Assembly: GCA_947499305.1 (NCBI GenBank)
Contig: CANMNN010000034.1
Coordinates: 1-43,980, forward strand
Reading direction: 5' to 3'
Source: an uncultured Arenicella sp.
GTDB lineage: Bacteria; Pseudomonadota; Gammaproteobacteria; Arenicellales; Arenicellaceae
Length of the DNA: 43,980 nt
Positions 1 through 8,088 of the stretch are shown piece by piece. Each line of letters begins with the position of its first letter. The first letter of the stretch is position 1. The position numbers and the translations under genes were made by a program. Below the pieces are notes generated by a model. The model saw nothing but the letters and a program-made list of their open reading frames with translations. It searched no databases and was not told where the DNA came from.

Positions 1-753
1 GTTTGGACTTCATAAACACCTCTAATAGAGTTAGATTTTAACGCTATTTAGTGTCTAGCAAACTCTGGGAAGTCCACCCACACGCTTGAATTCGTATTCT
101 CTAGACTATCGCAAGATGCGCTTTCTATCGATGATATCGTGGCGAGCCTGACTATAACGATCGTCTAAGGTTAATGTAACCATTGGAAAAATTGCTACAT
201 CATATTGGTATAACTAATCACATTCGTACCTTTGTGGCGGTAGGTGAGCAATGCTTACCTATCACGTCTCCCGCATTCGTTTTCAGAGCCGTTATATGCC
301 ATGGGTCTTTACGAGCGACACCTTTTCTACCATAAACTGAATAAACTCTATTTGTCCTACTAGCAAAATGGTTTTCAAGGAAAAATAGATTAGAGTAGCT
401 CCTAAGCCTCGTGAAATAAGAACCTCATTGAGAGCCAGAAAATTATAAGTGCTTCTCGGTTAAGCATCGATGCTTGCTAATAAATACAGGTTTTGCATCG
501 AACTGATATTCGAATTCCACTGAAAGTAAAACCATAACTAGGTCGGCGATAAACACCACCCGCATTTGTTGCCCAGTGTTTTCACTTTTAGTCCATATCA
601 ACTCGAGTTCTGTAAAGGCTCCTTGATGAGACCACCATGATACGAGCACTTTTAAGAGTAGGTGTATGAAATGGCTATAAATTTATTCATTTTTTCTTTT
701 GCCCAAAGTGCTGGTGGACATTGGCCGTAGGCAACACCGCTTCCAAATGGCTC
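1..753. other. Left-end stretch without a supportable gene
   Basis: All frames are broken by frequent stops. The longest open frame is a 68-codon minus-strand stretch (443-649) that starts without a Shine-Dalgarno sequence and resembles no family I know. Near 117-160 a short plus-strand frame reads LSQDALSIDDIVASL, which looks faintly like the first helix of a helix-turn-helix domain but stops soon after. The region may hold decayed gene remnants. I see no promoter, RNA gene or repeat here that I would defend. Confidence 0.5.
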
Positions 754-1212
754 TTAAACTTTCGTTGACAACCCGTCCACACTATGACCGTAAACCGATG
801 CGGCCAGCGCAATGATCATCAGCGCGGTTCTAAACCAATGCCACTTTGACCAACGGCTTAGCTCGTTTTCGAGTTCAGAGTTGGCTAGGTCATGCTCAGC
901 AAAACTATTATTCGCAGCACGAAAATAAAAGAAGAAAATGGCAAGCGTGATGACGCTTAGGCCTGCGCTAATACCCCAAGCGACGTTGTTGAAACCGTCG
1001 ACAATAGTAGTAGCGACAGCCATACCCACCGCTAGAGTGGTGAGCGGCGCGAAGTAGCGAAATAGATTGGGGCCTAAACTGCTGTGTAAGTCGAAAAATT
1101 CAGCCGGCTTCATTCGACGCCAATACGGTACCAATATGCAAGCTTCGGTAAGTAGGCTTCCAGCAAAAAGGCCAAGTACTACTGTTGTTAGAAGATAAAA
1201 TTGTTCGATCAT
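754..1212 (-). CDS. DUF1772-like four-helix integral membrane protein
   Basis: A 152-residue membrane protein with about four hydrophobic segments (roughly residues 4-25, 50-72, 76-98 and 128-146). The first segment ends in a small-residue stretch (GLFAGSLLTEA), followed by W-R-R-M-K-P and later F-x2-H-x2-L-G-P-N, a pattern I associate with the DUF1772 / anthrone-oxygenase-like family. Those proteins are small inner-membrane proteins, and most have no proven reaction. The gene is divergent from the TetR regulator at 1383, with about 170 bp between them carrying a palindrome, so TetR control is the simplest reading. The family call comes from sequence pattern only, and the function is unknown. 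Confidence 0.7.
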   Translation of the reverse strand: MIEQFYLLTTVVLGLFAGSLLTEACILVPYWRRMKPAEFFDLHSSLGPNLFRYFAPLTTLAVGMAVATTIVDGFNNVAWGISAGLSVITLAIFFFYFRAANNSFAEHDLANSELENELSRWSKWHWFRTALMIIALAASVYGHSVDGLSTKV

Positions 1213-1309
1213 TGTGTGCTCTCTGCTCTTAGTTTAGCTATAAAGCTAGCTTGGTGATCCACCGAAAAGCGGCTAATCGGCTTGCTATATGCGTGCCTCA
1301 CTATTAAAA

Positions 1310-1321
1310 TATACGCGTATA
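1310..1321. promoter_or_regulatory. Candidate TetR operator palindrome
   Basis: TATACGCGTATA is a perfect 12-bp palindrome between the divergent DUF1772 gene and the TetR gene, about 60 bp upstream of the TetR start. It sits in AT-rich sequence that could also hold -10 elements. TetR-family repressors usually bind such symmetrical sites in their own divergent promoter region. The palindrome is seen directly; the assignment is inferred. Confidence 0.5.
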
Positions 1322-1382
1322 ATATATTGATAATTTCCAACAAGTCAAACTCCGAATAGTTAACAAGTAATAAAGCACACGA

Positions 1383-2030
1383 ATGAGTCGAGAAAAAAAA
1401 ACGAGTCCTTCCGCCAAGCCAACAAGACGGGGCCGCCCTGCAATTTCAGATGAAACACGCAGGGAAATGCGTAAAAAGATTGCATCTTCAACGAGGCGGC
1501 TGTTTGAAGAGCACGGTTACCGCCAGATATCAATGCGTCGAATTTCTCAAGAGATAGGTTGCTCTGCGATGACGCTGTATAAGTATTACGATGCCAAAAT
1601 CGACATACTGCATACGCTTTGGTCTGATGTGTTCAAAGCGGTATTTGATCAGCTCGATGCCCTCACTCTGGATGACAAATCGCCTCGTGAACAACTGAGC
1701 TCACTGACCGCCGCGTATGTTGGCTATTGGCTTGATAACTCAGAGCACTATCGACTGGTGTTTATGACCGAAGGCGTTAAACAACCTGAGGTAAACGTGT
1801 TTCTCGAAGACCGGCACGTGATGCTTCAGCAAAATATGTTTGCAACGGCCATCGCCGAGGCATCAGCTAAAGCACTCAGCGAAACTGAACTAAGGCAAAA
1901 GTTAGGCGCTGTAATTTGTTTTGCTAATGGCATTGCCCATAACCTGATCACCATCAGCGGCCAAGATTGGCCCTCAAAAGACTATTTGGTGGAGTCGGCA
2001 ATCAATGGAGTACTTAGCGAAGTCAGCTAG
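1383..2030 (+). CDS. TetR/AcrR family transcriptional regulator
   Basis: A 215-residue one-component regulator. After a basic, disordered N-terminus (about residues 1-28) there is a standard TetR DNA-binding domain at about 30-78, with F-E-E-H-G-Y-R-Q-I-S-M-R-R-I-S and the recognition helix region GCSAMTLYKYYDAKIDIL. The rest is the helical ligand-binding and dimer domain, including a Y-R-L-V-F-M-T-E segment typical of the WHG-type C-terminal domain. It is divergent from the DUF1772 membrane protein, the probable target. It converges on the minus-strand Trp-rich gene, with only 3 bp between the stop codons. The ligand cannot be read from sequence. Confidence 0.9.
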   Translation: MSREKKTSPSAKPTRRGRPAISDETRREMRKKIASSTRRLFEEHGYRQISMRRISQEIGCSAMTLYKYYDAKIDILHTLWSDVFKAVFDQLDALTLDDKSPREQLSSLTAAYVGYWLDNSEHYRLVFMTEGVKQPEVNVFLEDRHVMLQQNMFATAIAEASAKALSETELRQKLGAVICFANGIAHNLITISGQDWPSKDYLVESAINGVLSEVS

Positions 2031-2033
2031 AGG

Positions 2034-2249
2034 CTATTTCCAACCAGGCCGCCACACATCTGCATTTTTAAGCTCTCGCCAGTCTATTTCGCATTGCCGC
2101 TTGGTCATCACCGCTTCTTGAACGCATAGAACAACGTTCTTATCTTCATCATAGTCAACTTCGACAATGATGAAGTGCTTCTCTTTATTTTTTGGTTGAA
2201 CCGCTGTCCATTTACTATTCAACAGCTTTTTGGGGCTTACCTTATTCAT
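2034..2249 (-). CDS. Small Trp-rich conserved protein (TIGR02450 type)
   Basis: A 71-residue protein. I take the ATG at 2249 rather than the GTG one codon upstream, because the ATG gives the family-like N-terminus MNKVSPKKLLNSKWTAV and follows AAGAAG. The pattern P-K-K-L-L-x-S-K-W-T-A-V-x-P-x-N-K-E-K-H-F, then a mid-protein R-x2-Ixx-W-x2-L and a final W-R-P-G-W, matches the short tryptophan-rich family TIGR02450, whose role is unknown. It lies 9 bp downstream of the TfoX-domain gene and is probably co-transcribed with it. Confidence 0.8.
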   Translation of the reverse strand: MNKVSPKKLLNSKWTAVQPKNKEKHFIIVEVDYDEDKNVVLCVQEAVMTKRQCEIDWRELKNADVWRPGWK

Positions 2250-2258
2250 CACTTCTTA

Positions 2259-2633
2259 CTATTTAGACGGCTTGCTTTTAGCCTTTTTTCGAGCGGCTTG
2301 TTGACGCTTTTTCTCACCCGCTCGCAGAGCGGCGCTAAAAGCAGCTTCTGCCCAATATGTTGCTTGTTCGAAATCATCATAAATTTCTTCAGGCGCTGCG
2401 TAATACGACATTTTGGTGGCCTTGCCTTTGGTAACGAATTCGAAGGGGCCCAAGTTTCGCTCTTCGAATAGCGCGACATTTTGTTTGTCGGTTTTTAAAT
2501 ACAACTCATCGTCGGCAACTAAGCCAAACATTAAGTCATTGTGATAGATCCCGTGGCCTCCAAACATCTTTCGACTCCGTATTGGGCCGAAGTGTTCGAA
2601 CACTTCGTGTAGATACTCAACAAATTCACTCAT
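2259..2633 (-). CDS. TfoX N-terminal domain protein
   Basis: A 124-residue protein made almost entirely of a TfoX N-terminal domain (about residues 1-100). Motifs include F-G-P-I-R-S-R-K-M-F-G-G-H-G-I-Y near residue 16, then L-V-A-D-D-E-L-Y-L-K-T and a late K-x2-K-M-S-Y-Y-x-A-P-E-E segment. A Lys/Ala-rich tail follows. In full-length TfoX/Sxy this domain is joined to a C-terminal helical domain and promotes competence gene expression. Here the C-terminal domain is absent, as in many small family members, so a competence role should not be assumed. It probably starts the operon that includes the Trp-rich gene. Confidence 0.85.
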   Translation of the reverse strand: MSEFVEYLHEVFEHFGPIRSRKMFGGHGIYHNDLMFGLVADDELYLKTDKQNVALFEERNLGPFEFVTKGKATKMSYYAAPEEIYDDFEQATYWAEAAFSAALRAGEKKRQQAARKKAKSKPSK

Positions 2634-2681
2634 CGTTTTAACTCTGATTTAGTAATTTAAAGCGCTTAATAATTAAGTTGC

Positions 2682-4688
2682 TCAGCGGTAGCTGGTCTTG
2701 CTGGCGCCCAAGCTTTCCGTCAATGGTTGCAAATGCGTTTCATAATGCTGCCATTGTTGCATTGAACTCTTATAAATTGGCTGACGTACCTGCTCAGAGC
2801 TCGGTGTTCTAACCGCACGTTCGGTTTTATGAAAATCAACACACGCTTGCTCGAATGGCAAACCACAATGATCTAGAATTCGAGCGACCTGTCCCTCCAG
2901 ATCAACGAGAACATCTTCATGCTGTACACGCAATATTCGGCCCGGTAACACACTATCCCAATGATTCATCAAACCAACATAGGCACAGTAATAATCACCA
3001 ATAAGGTCAAGACCGTAAGTAAACTCTTGGCCTTCGGCGAACAATTGCTTAAACCCACTAAAGCAACAAGCCATTGGTTCGCGACGCGCATCTATGATTT
3101 TTGCATTAGGCAATATTAGTTGCATTAGCGGAATGTGGCGAAAGTTATTCGGCATCTTATCGATAAAGTAAACACCGCCTTGCCTATGAATTTGCGTATC
3201 TCGAATAAACTCTTGCCCCAGTTTTAGGCAATGTTCGGGCTGTAGCTTATCCAAAATTTCAGGGTATTGAGACTGCTGATTGCGTGTTGCTCGGCCACCA
3301 AGCCGATTCGCGAAACCGATAATGTTAGCCAGCTCCATAGTACCGTCAACTTGCGAGTGTGATGCAAGAATCTGTTCCAAAAGAGTTGAACCCGCACGAG
3401 GCAAACCAACAATAAAAATCGGCGCTGCTGATGGTTCTCCATAGTCTCGTCGCTGTTCAAAAAAGTCTCGATCAAATAAGCGCTTTTGTTGCTCAAAGTC
3501 ATCAATGATTTGTTGCGATTTGTATTTGCTTGCATCTCGCTTCAGTTGGTTGCCTTTATCGTAAAATCTAAATGACTCATCATACGATTGACGGTCTTCT
3601 AACGCCTTACCTAAGGCAAAGCATAAGTGTATTTTGTCATTGAGCGAGGTGGTGCTCTTGGCTTGCTGTTCTCGCATGGTATTGAGTTCGCTGTCTGAGA
3701 ACTGATACACCTTCAAGTTCGCCAAGCTCCAGTACGCATCACCATAATCGGGTGACACTTTGTAAGCGGCTTGATAAGACGATATCGCATCATCAGTTCG
3801 ACCTACTGTTTTCAGTGCATGACCTTGAGCCGCGTAAAGAGAATGGTTGCTTTGATCTCGCTCTAAAATAGCGTGGTACATTGACAATGCTTGATCAAAG
3901 TTACCAACTGCTTGATGGCATGTTGCAAGGCTGAGTTCAAACACAGGGTTCGCTTTATCAAGCTCATATAAAGTTTGAGCTTCACGCAATGCCTTTTCGA
4001 ACTTCTGTCGCTTGGTCAAAACTTGCACATAGTCAGAGCGCGCATGATGAAAATCCGGATAAAACTCTAAACACTTCTCTAACAGAAATTCTGCGTCATC
4101 AAGAATTTGCAATCGCACACCTATTTCGGCAAGCAGGCGCATGGCTTCTGGGTGATGTTGATTGTGCTTTAGAAAATGTCGACAAAGCTGTTCAGCTTGG
4201 TAAATTTTTTCGTCGTGCAATAAGCTGCTCACCGACACTAACTCAGGCGGTAGACTTTGAATGTATTGTACGTGCCGTTGTGCTTCAGCGCTCTGTTGTT
4301 GATCACCCTTTGCCTCAAAATGCTTAGCCAAAAAAGCCCAACTAGCGACGAGACTAGGATTGTTACTCACCGCTAATCGAAAGTGTTCGGCGGCTTTATC
4401 ATGTTCATTCAAGGCTACGTAGTTGTGTCCAAACTCTTGAAACGCTCGACCATTCGCAGGCTGCACCGCGAGCAATTTATTTAAAACATCGAATGCGTCA
4501 TCTTGCTTTGCTTCTCTGCGCAAACAAACCGCGAGAAAATACAAAGCGTCTCGGTGCTGAGGCTGTTCGACTAGAATTGTTTGTAGCGTTGTGTTGGCCA
4601 ACTCGATCTGATTCTGTTTGATCGCCATTTTAGCCTTAGATAATAAGGTATCTAACTCAATGTCAGTAGCAGCGTTAGTTTGTGGCAT
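2682..4688 (-). CDS. TPR-repeat sulfotransferase family protein
   Basis: A 668-residue two-part protein. Residues about 10-380 are tandem tetratricopeptide repeats (for example A-L-Y-F-L-A-V-C-L-R-R, and later A-A-Q-G-H-A-L-K-T-V-G-R-T-D-D-A). Residues about 420-660 form a sulfotransferase domain. The 5'-phosphosulfate loop reads P-I-F-I-V-G-L-P-R-A-G-S-T-L-L-E (about 424-439), and the 3'-phosphate-binding region is about 530-545 (ARREPMACCFSGFKQLF). The family transfers sulfate from PAPS to hydroxyl or amino groups; bacterial TPR-sulfotransferases mostly have unknown acceptors. There is no signal peptide, so it is probably cytoplasmic. No PAPS-synthesis genes are nearby. Confidence 0.88.
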   Translation of the reverse strand: MPQTNAATDIELDTLLSKAKMAIKQNQIELANTTLQTILVEQPQHRDALYFLAVCLRREAKQDDAFDVLNKLLAVQPANGRAFQEFGHNYVALNEHDKAAEHFRLAVSNNPSLVASWAFLAKHFEAKGDQQQSAEAQRHVQYIQSLPPELVSVSSLLHDEKIYQAEQLCRHFLKHNQHHPEAMRLLAEIGVRLQILDDAEFLLEKCLEFYPDFHHARSDYVQVLTKRQKFEKALREAQTLYELDKANPVFELSLATCHQAVGNFDQALSMYHAILERDQSNHSLYAAQGHALKTVGRTDDAISSYQAAYKVSPDYGDAYWSLANLKVYQFSDSELNTMREQQAKSTTSLNDKIHLCFALGKALEDRQSYDESFRFYDKGNQLKRDASKYKSQQIIDDFEQQKRLFDRDFFEQRRDYGEPSAAPIFIVGLPRAGSTLLEQILASHSQVDGTMELANIIGFANRLGGRATRNQQSQYPEILDKLQPEHCLKLGQEFIRDTQIHRQGGVYFIDKMPNNFRHIPLMQLILPNAKIIDARREPMACCFSGFKQLFAEGQEFTYGLDLIGDYYCAYVGLMNHWDSVLPGRILRVQHEDVLVDLEGQVARILDHCGLPFEQACVDFHKTERAVRTPSSEQVRQPIYKSSMQQWQHYETHLQPLTESLGASKTSYR

Positions 4689-4893
4689 TACAGGCTCGGT
4701 TAGTTATGAGAAATGGTTTGGCTAAGGTTAGCGCGGCTGCGTTTAGAAAGCGTCATTAGATAGTCCTGTTGGACAGGTGATATTTCGCCAATTATTTTGA
4801 AATCACTATACAACAAGTTTTAGGCATAGACATTGCAAGCATTGGTTTCTATGCTTGGGTCAATTATTCCACGACCAGTAGACTTACTCCAAA

Positions 4894-6048
4894 ATGAATT
4901 CAGTAACTATTTCGGACCATTTCGATAGCGGCAACATCGAGGTAATCGATGCCTCTAACCCTAGCGACATCAAACTGGCGATTCGCAAAGATAATGCCAG
5001 TGACTTCTTGCAGTTCTTTCATTTTCGCTTAGAAGCTGCAGTTGGAGAAGTATGCAAAGTTAGCATTGTTAATGCCGGCGACTCATCTTATATCGGCGGT
5101 TGGCCCGGCTACAATGTTTGTACATCTTGGGACAGAACGGATTGGTTTCGCACACCAAGCCATTATGAAAACGGGGTACTTAGTTTTGAAATTCAGATGG
5201 TACAGAACTCTGTCTATTTCGCTTATTTCACGCCATATAGCCATGAGCGCCATTTAGACCTATTGTCGTGGGCTCAAGGAGACACAAGAGTAACAAACGA
5301 AACTCTAGGCTTAACCGTTGACGGCAGAGCCATGAGCTTACTGTGCATCAAAGAGAGCGAAAAACCTAAACGTAAAGCTTGGATCATCGCGCGCCAGCAC
5401 CCAGGTGAAACGATGGCCGAATGGTTTATCGAAGGGTTCTTACACTCCTTGTTAGACGAAGATAACCCCGCTGCTCGCAAACTACTAAGTGACACGGCTT
5501 TTTATGTAGTGCCGAACATGAACCCTGATGGCTCGGCTCGCGGCAACCTGCGTACCAATGCGGCTGGCGCGAACCTAAACCGAGAATGGCTAGAGCCAAG
5601 CATGACCACCAGCCCAGAAGTTTATTTAGTTCGTGAACGTATGATGGCTGAAGGCGGTGACCTATTTTTAGATATTCACGGCGACGAAGAATTGCCCTAC
5701 AACTTTGTTGCAGGTTGCGAGGGTAACCCAAGTTACGACGAGCGACATGCCCAGCTAGAGAATCGCTTCAAAAATACCTACATGAGTATTTCGCCGGACT
5801 TTCAAGACACACATGGCTACCCTAAAGATGAAGCGGGTAAAGCCGACTTGCGCATTGCCGCAAACTGGCTAGGCGAACATTTTAAAACGCTGTCGTTTAC
5901 CATTGAAATGCCGTTTAAGGATAATGCCGATTTACCCAATGAGTTAAGCGGTTGGTCAGCTGAACGGAGTGCGCAACTTGGTAGCGACGTTTTGTTCCCT
6001 ATTGCCAAAACATTTTGTTTGATGGATAAGTTGGACAGCGATTCTTAG
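4894..6048 (+). CDS. M14 zinc carboxypeptidase, cytosolic (CCP-like) type
   Basis: A 384-residue enzyme. The N-terminal part (about 1-130) is the beta-sandwich that precedes the catalytic domain in cytosolic carboxypeptidases, opening with FDSGNIEVI. The M14 domain follows. The zinc pair H-x2-E is in RQHPGETMAEW (about 168-171), the substrate-binding region is P-N-M-N-P-D-G-S-A-R-G-N-L-R and N-L-N-R-E-W, the third zinc His is in LDIHGDEE (about 262), and the catalytic Glu is probably that of FTIEMP (about 337). There is no signal peptide. Relatives remove C-terminal residues, including Glu from side chains; the bacterial substrate is unknown. The start follows no clear Shine-Dalgarno sequence but fits the domain border. 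Confidence 0.9.
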   Translation: MNSVTISDHFDSGNIEVIDASNPSDIKLAIRKDNASDFLQFFHFRLEAAVGEVCKVSIVNAGDSSYIGGWPGYNVCTSWDRTDWFRTPSHYENGVLSFEIQMVQNSVYFAYFTPYSHERHLDLLSWAQGDTRVTNETLGLTVDGRAMSLLCIKESEKPKRKAWIIARQHPGETMAEWFIEGFLHSLLDEDNPAARKLLSDTAFYVVPNMNPDGSARGNLRTNAAGANLNREWLEPSMTTSPEVYLVRERMMAEGGDLFLDIHGDEELPYNFVAGCEGNPSYDERHAQLENRFKNTYMSISPDFQDTHGYPKDEAGKADLRIAANWLGEHFKTLSFTIEMPFKDNADLPNELSGWSAERSAQLGSDVLFPIAKTFCLMDKLDSDS

Positions 6049-6113
6049 TGTCATTAGGAGTGCTGTGTTATTTTGATCTCGTTTACGATGAATAAGTAAT
6101 TCAGTACTCCCTA

Positions 6114-6150
6114 GCCCGAGATGCTTCGGCTGCGCTCAGCATGCCTAGTG
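6114..6150. repeat. Hairpin-forming REP-like intergenic element
   Basis: The sequence GAGATGCTTCGGCTGCGCTC followed by AGCATG forms a small hairpin (ATGCT at 6121-6125 with AGCAT at 6138-6142). From memory, similar GA-TGCTTCG-CT-CGCTCAGCATG elements recur between genes in many environmental bacteria. Only one copy is visible in this window, so repeat status is inferred. It lies between the convergent M14 and alkyltransferase-like genes and might also end transcription, although no T-tract follows. Confidence 0.35.
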
Positions 6151-6183
6151 TGAGAATTTGAACACGTAGAGTGAATCAAACTC

Positions 6184-6507
6184 TCAAACATCCCAAAGAA
6201 ATTGCTTCAGGTAAATTCTCCCTGCAGGGTTAAATTCCACACCCTCTTCTTCGAGCAGTATTCGCTGATAGTCTTCATAACCCGCTTTAGATCGTGAGCT
6301 AATCTCGCCCTTAGAATTCACTACTCTATGCCAAGGTACTTCATGTTCATGTGGCAAGGCCGCTAATGCATAGCCAACATGTCGTGCATATCGAGGCCTG
6401 CCAATTAGCCTAGCGATTTGGCCATACGATGCAACTCGCCCTTCTGGGATCTCGCACACCATTGCGTACACATCTTGGTACAAACTGTCGTCAGTCGACT
6501 TAGCCAT
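6184..6507 (-). CDS. atl: Alkyltransferase-like protein (ATL, MGMT-domain)
   Basis: A 107-residue protein equal to the DNA-binding domain of O6-alkylguanine-DNA alkyltransferase. It has P-E-G-R-V-A-S-Y-G-Q-I-A-R-L (about 21-34) and the Arg-finger region RHVGYALAALP (about 42-52). The active-site motif P-C-H-R-V is changed to P-W-H-R-V-V (58-63), with Trp59 in place of the alkyl-accepting Cys. This is the signature of ATL proteins, which bind alkylated guanine without repairing it and pass the lesion to nucleotide excision repair. Its start overlaps the end of the DUF1330 gene by 8 bp, so the two are translationally coupled. Confidence 0.9.
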   Translation of the reverse strand: MAKSTDDSLYQDVYAMVCEIPEGRVASYGQIARLIGRPRYARHVGYALAALPHEHEVPWHRVVNSKGEISSRSKAGYEDYQRILLEEEGVEFNPAGRIYLKQFLWDV

Positions 6508-6799
6508 GTAAGCTGAATGCTTGGCTTAAAACGATAGTGACGTTAGCACCAGCTCGCCGGTCGCCTATTATCTCGCCGTATTCAGGCGAATCTGCCCAGT
6601 CATGAAACTCTTGCTCGCTTGGGAACGACACCACCACCATTTTGCTATGTTGCCAGTCGCCCTCTAAAACCTTTGGAGACTCATCATTGACAAGTAACTG
6701 CCCGTTGAACTGCTTAAACACATTCCAAAACTTGGATTGATACCGGTCGTAGGCCTGACGGTCAAAAATATCTACTTGAACAATTGCAAATACGGTCAT
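6500..6799 (-). CDS. DUF1330 family protein
   Basis: A 99-residue ferredoxin-like alpha/beta protein, taken from the ATG at 6799 (MTVFAIVQVDIFDRQAYDRY). The frame can be extended 15 codons to 6844, but that part is not family-like and has no usable Shine-Dalgarno sequence. The domain pattern V-x-I-x-D-x2-A-Y-x2-Y, then V-L-E-G-D-W near the middle and V-V-V-S-F-P-S-E-Q-E-F-H-D-W-A-D-S-P-E-Y, fits DUF1330. These are small dimeric proteins of the dimeric alpha/beta-barrel group with no established reaction. It is the first gene of a two-gene unit with the ATL gene, and why it pairs with a DNA-damage sensor is not evident. Confidence 0.85.
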   Translation of the reverse strand: MTVFAIVQVDIFDRQAYDRYQSKFWNVFKQFNGQLLVNDESPKVLEGDWQHSKMVVVSFPSEQEFHDWADSPEYGEIIGDRRAGANVTIVLSQAFSLHG

Positions 6800-7027
6800 T
6801 GAGTAATTCTCAGTTATTTTGGTCAGTTCAGAGTATACCTCCATCTCTTAATAATTCTTCACCCTAGAAATCACCGCTCACAAGTTCATACGATTGAGGT
6901 AACTCAACCAACGTGCAGTTTCGATCACCAGATTTCAATAGCGGCAAGATAGACAAACATTAATAAGTTTGACTACTATGGCATATCGTAAAACCTTATC
7001 TAACAGTCACTAAAACGTGGGCGATTT

Positions 7028-7993
7028 ATGGCGCTAAAAAGATCAAAACATATAGAGCTTAATACCCTGCAACAATTCATCAGCGTAGCGAATTCAGAGA
7101 CCATTACTCAAGCTGCTAAACGCATTGGTATTTCCCAGTCTGCGGTGTCGCAAACCATTAAACAACTAGAGGAACAAATTGGTGTAGACCTAATTGTTCG
7201 ACGATCTAAGCCGATTAAATTAACTCCCAGTGGTGAGATTCTGAAGCGGTACGCGCAAAAGATGTTAAGCGACAATAGCCGTGTCATTAACGATATCAAG
7301 ATGGCCGCAACCGGCGGCTTACTGAACTTGCGCGTCGGCATGATTGACTCCTTTGGTGCAGCATTGGGCTTAGAATTTATTCGCTCTACCCAAATCATGG
7401 TTAAACGAGTGTCTCTACAACAAGGCTATCGGAGCTCGTTGACCGATGCTCTAAACCAAAGAGAAATCGACTTATTGATCACGTCAGATCGTGGAGAGAA
7501 TCTCCGATCTATTGAACGGCACTCGATAATTAGTGACCCCTTTTTAGTGATCGCGCCCAAGCAAGGTGGCGTGCGCTTTTCTGTACAGGAGTTGTCAGAA
7601 CAACTGCCCTTTATCCACTATATGCCCGGCTCGCGGCTTGGCGCGCAAACTGATTTGATCGCACGCCGATTAGGCATACAGCTCGATACTCGCTACGAAC
7701 TAGACAGCACGCAAACTTTATTGCGATTTGTGCAAGCTGGCATGGGTTGGGCGATTGTGTCAGCTATGTGCCTAGTGCCCTACCCGAAGCTACTAGAAGG
7801 TCTTGAGTTGATCAATTTGAATGACGGCAGCAATACACGAACCATTTACCAGCTAAGCCGGCAACGTGAGCTCAGCGACATGCCAGAACGATTTGCGAGT
7901 ATTTCTCGAAAGCTATTTAATCACGAACTAAAGCCCAAACTCGAAACAATAGCTCCGTGGCTCGCCGATCAGACCTATAGCATTGAACCCTGA
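7028..7993 (+). CDS. LysR family transcriptional regulator
   Basis: A 321-residue LysR-type regulator. The winged helix-turn-helix covers about residues 10-70: E-L-N-T-L-Q-Q-F-I-S-V-A-N, then ITQAAKRIGISQSAVSQTIK, then L-E-E-Q-I-G-V-D-L. A linker helix leads to the periplasmic-binding-protein-like effector domain (about 95-300). It converges on the 2-hydroxyacid dehydrogenase and SMR genes rather than diverging from a partner. The upstream divergent neighbour is the DUF1330/ATL unit about 230 bp away. No target can be named, and no strong operator palindrome was recognised. Confidence 0.9.
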   Translation: MALKRSKHIELNTLQQFISVANSETITQAAKRIGISQSAVSQTIKQLEEQIGVDLIVRRSKPIKLTPSGEILKRYAQKMLSDNSRVINDIKMAATGGLLNLRVGMIDSFGAALGLEFIRSTQIMVKRVSLQQGYRSSLTDALNQREIDLLITSDRGENLRSIERHSIISDPFLVIAPKQGGVRFSVQELSEQLPFIHYMPGSRLGAQTDLIARRLGIQLDTRYELDSTQTLLRFVQAGMGWAIVSAMCLVPYPKLLEGLELINLNDGSNTRTIYQLSRQRELSDMPERFASISRKLFNHELKPKLETIAPWLADQTYSIEP

Positions 7994-8088
7994 TTAGGAA
8001 GAAACCGTTACACACTAGCAGCTTGATCTAGCATAGGTACCCAAGCTATTGGGGTATATTTATATTCTCTGTTTGTTGAGAAATATTT

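Noticed and set aside
100..165. Possible helix-turn-helix remnant (LSQDALSIDDIVASL)
   Set aside because: Only about 15 residues look suggestive and the frame stops at once; not enough for a pseudogene call.
443..649. 68-codon minus-strand frame in the left-end region
   Set aside because: No Shine-Dalgarno sequence, no family resemblance, and no partner gene; probably chance.
4836..4857. Hairpin CAAGCAT/ATGCTTG upstream of the M14 gene
   Set aside because: Seven base pairs with no T-tract and a start just downstream; could be chance.
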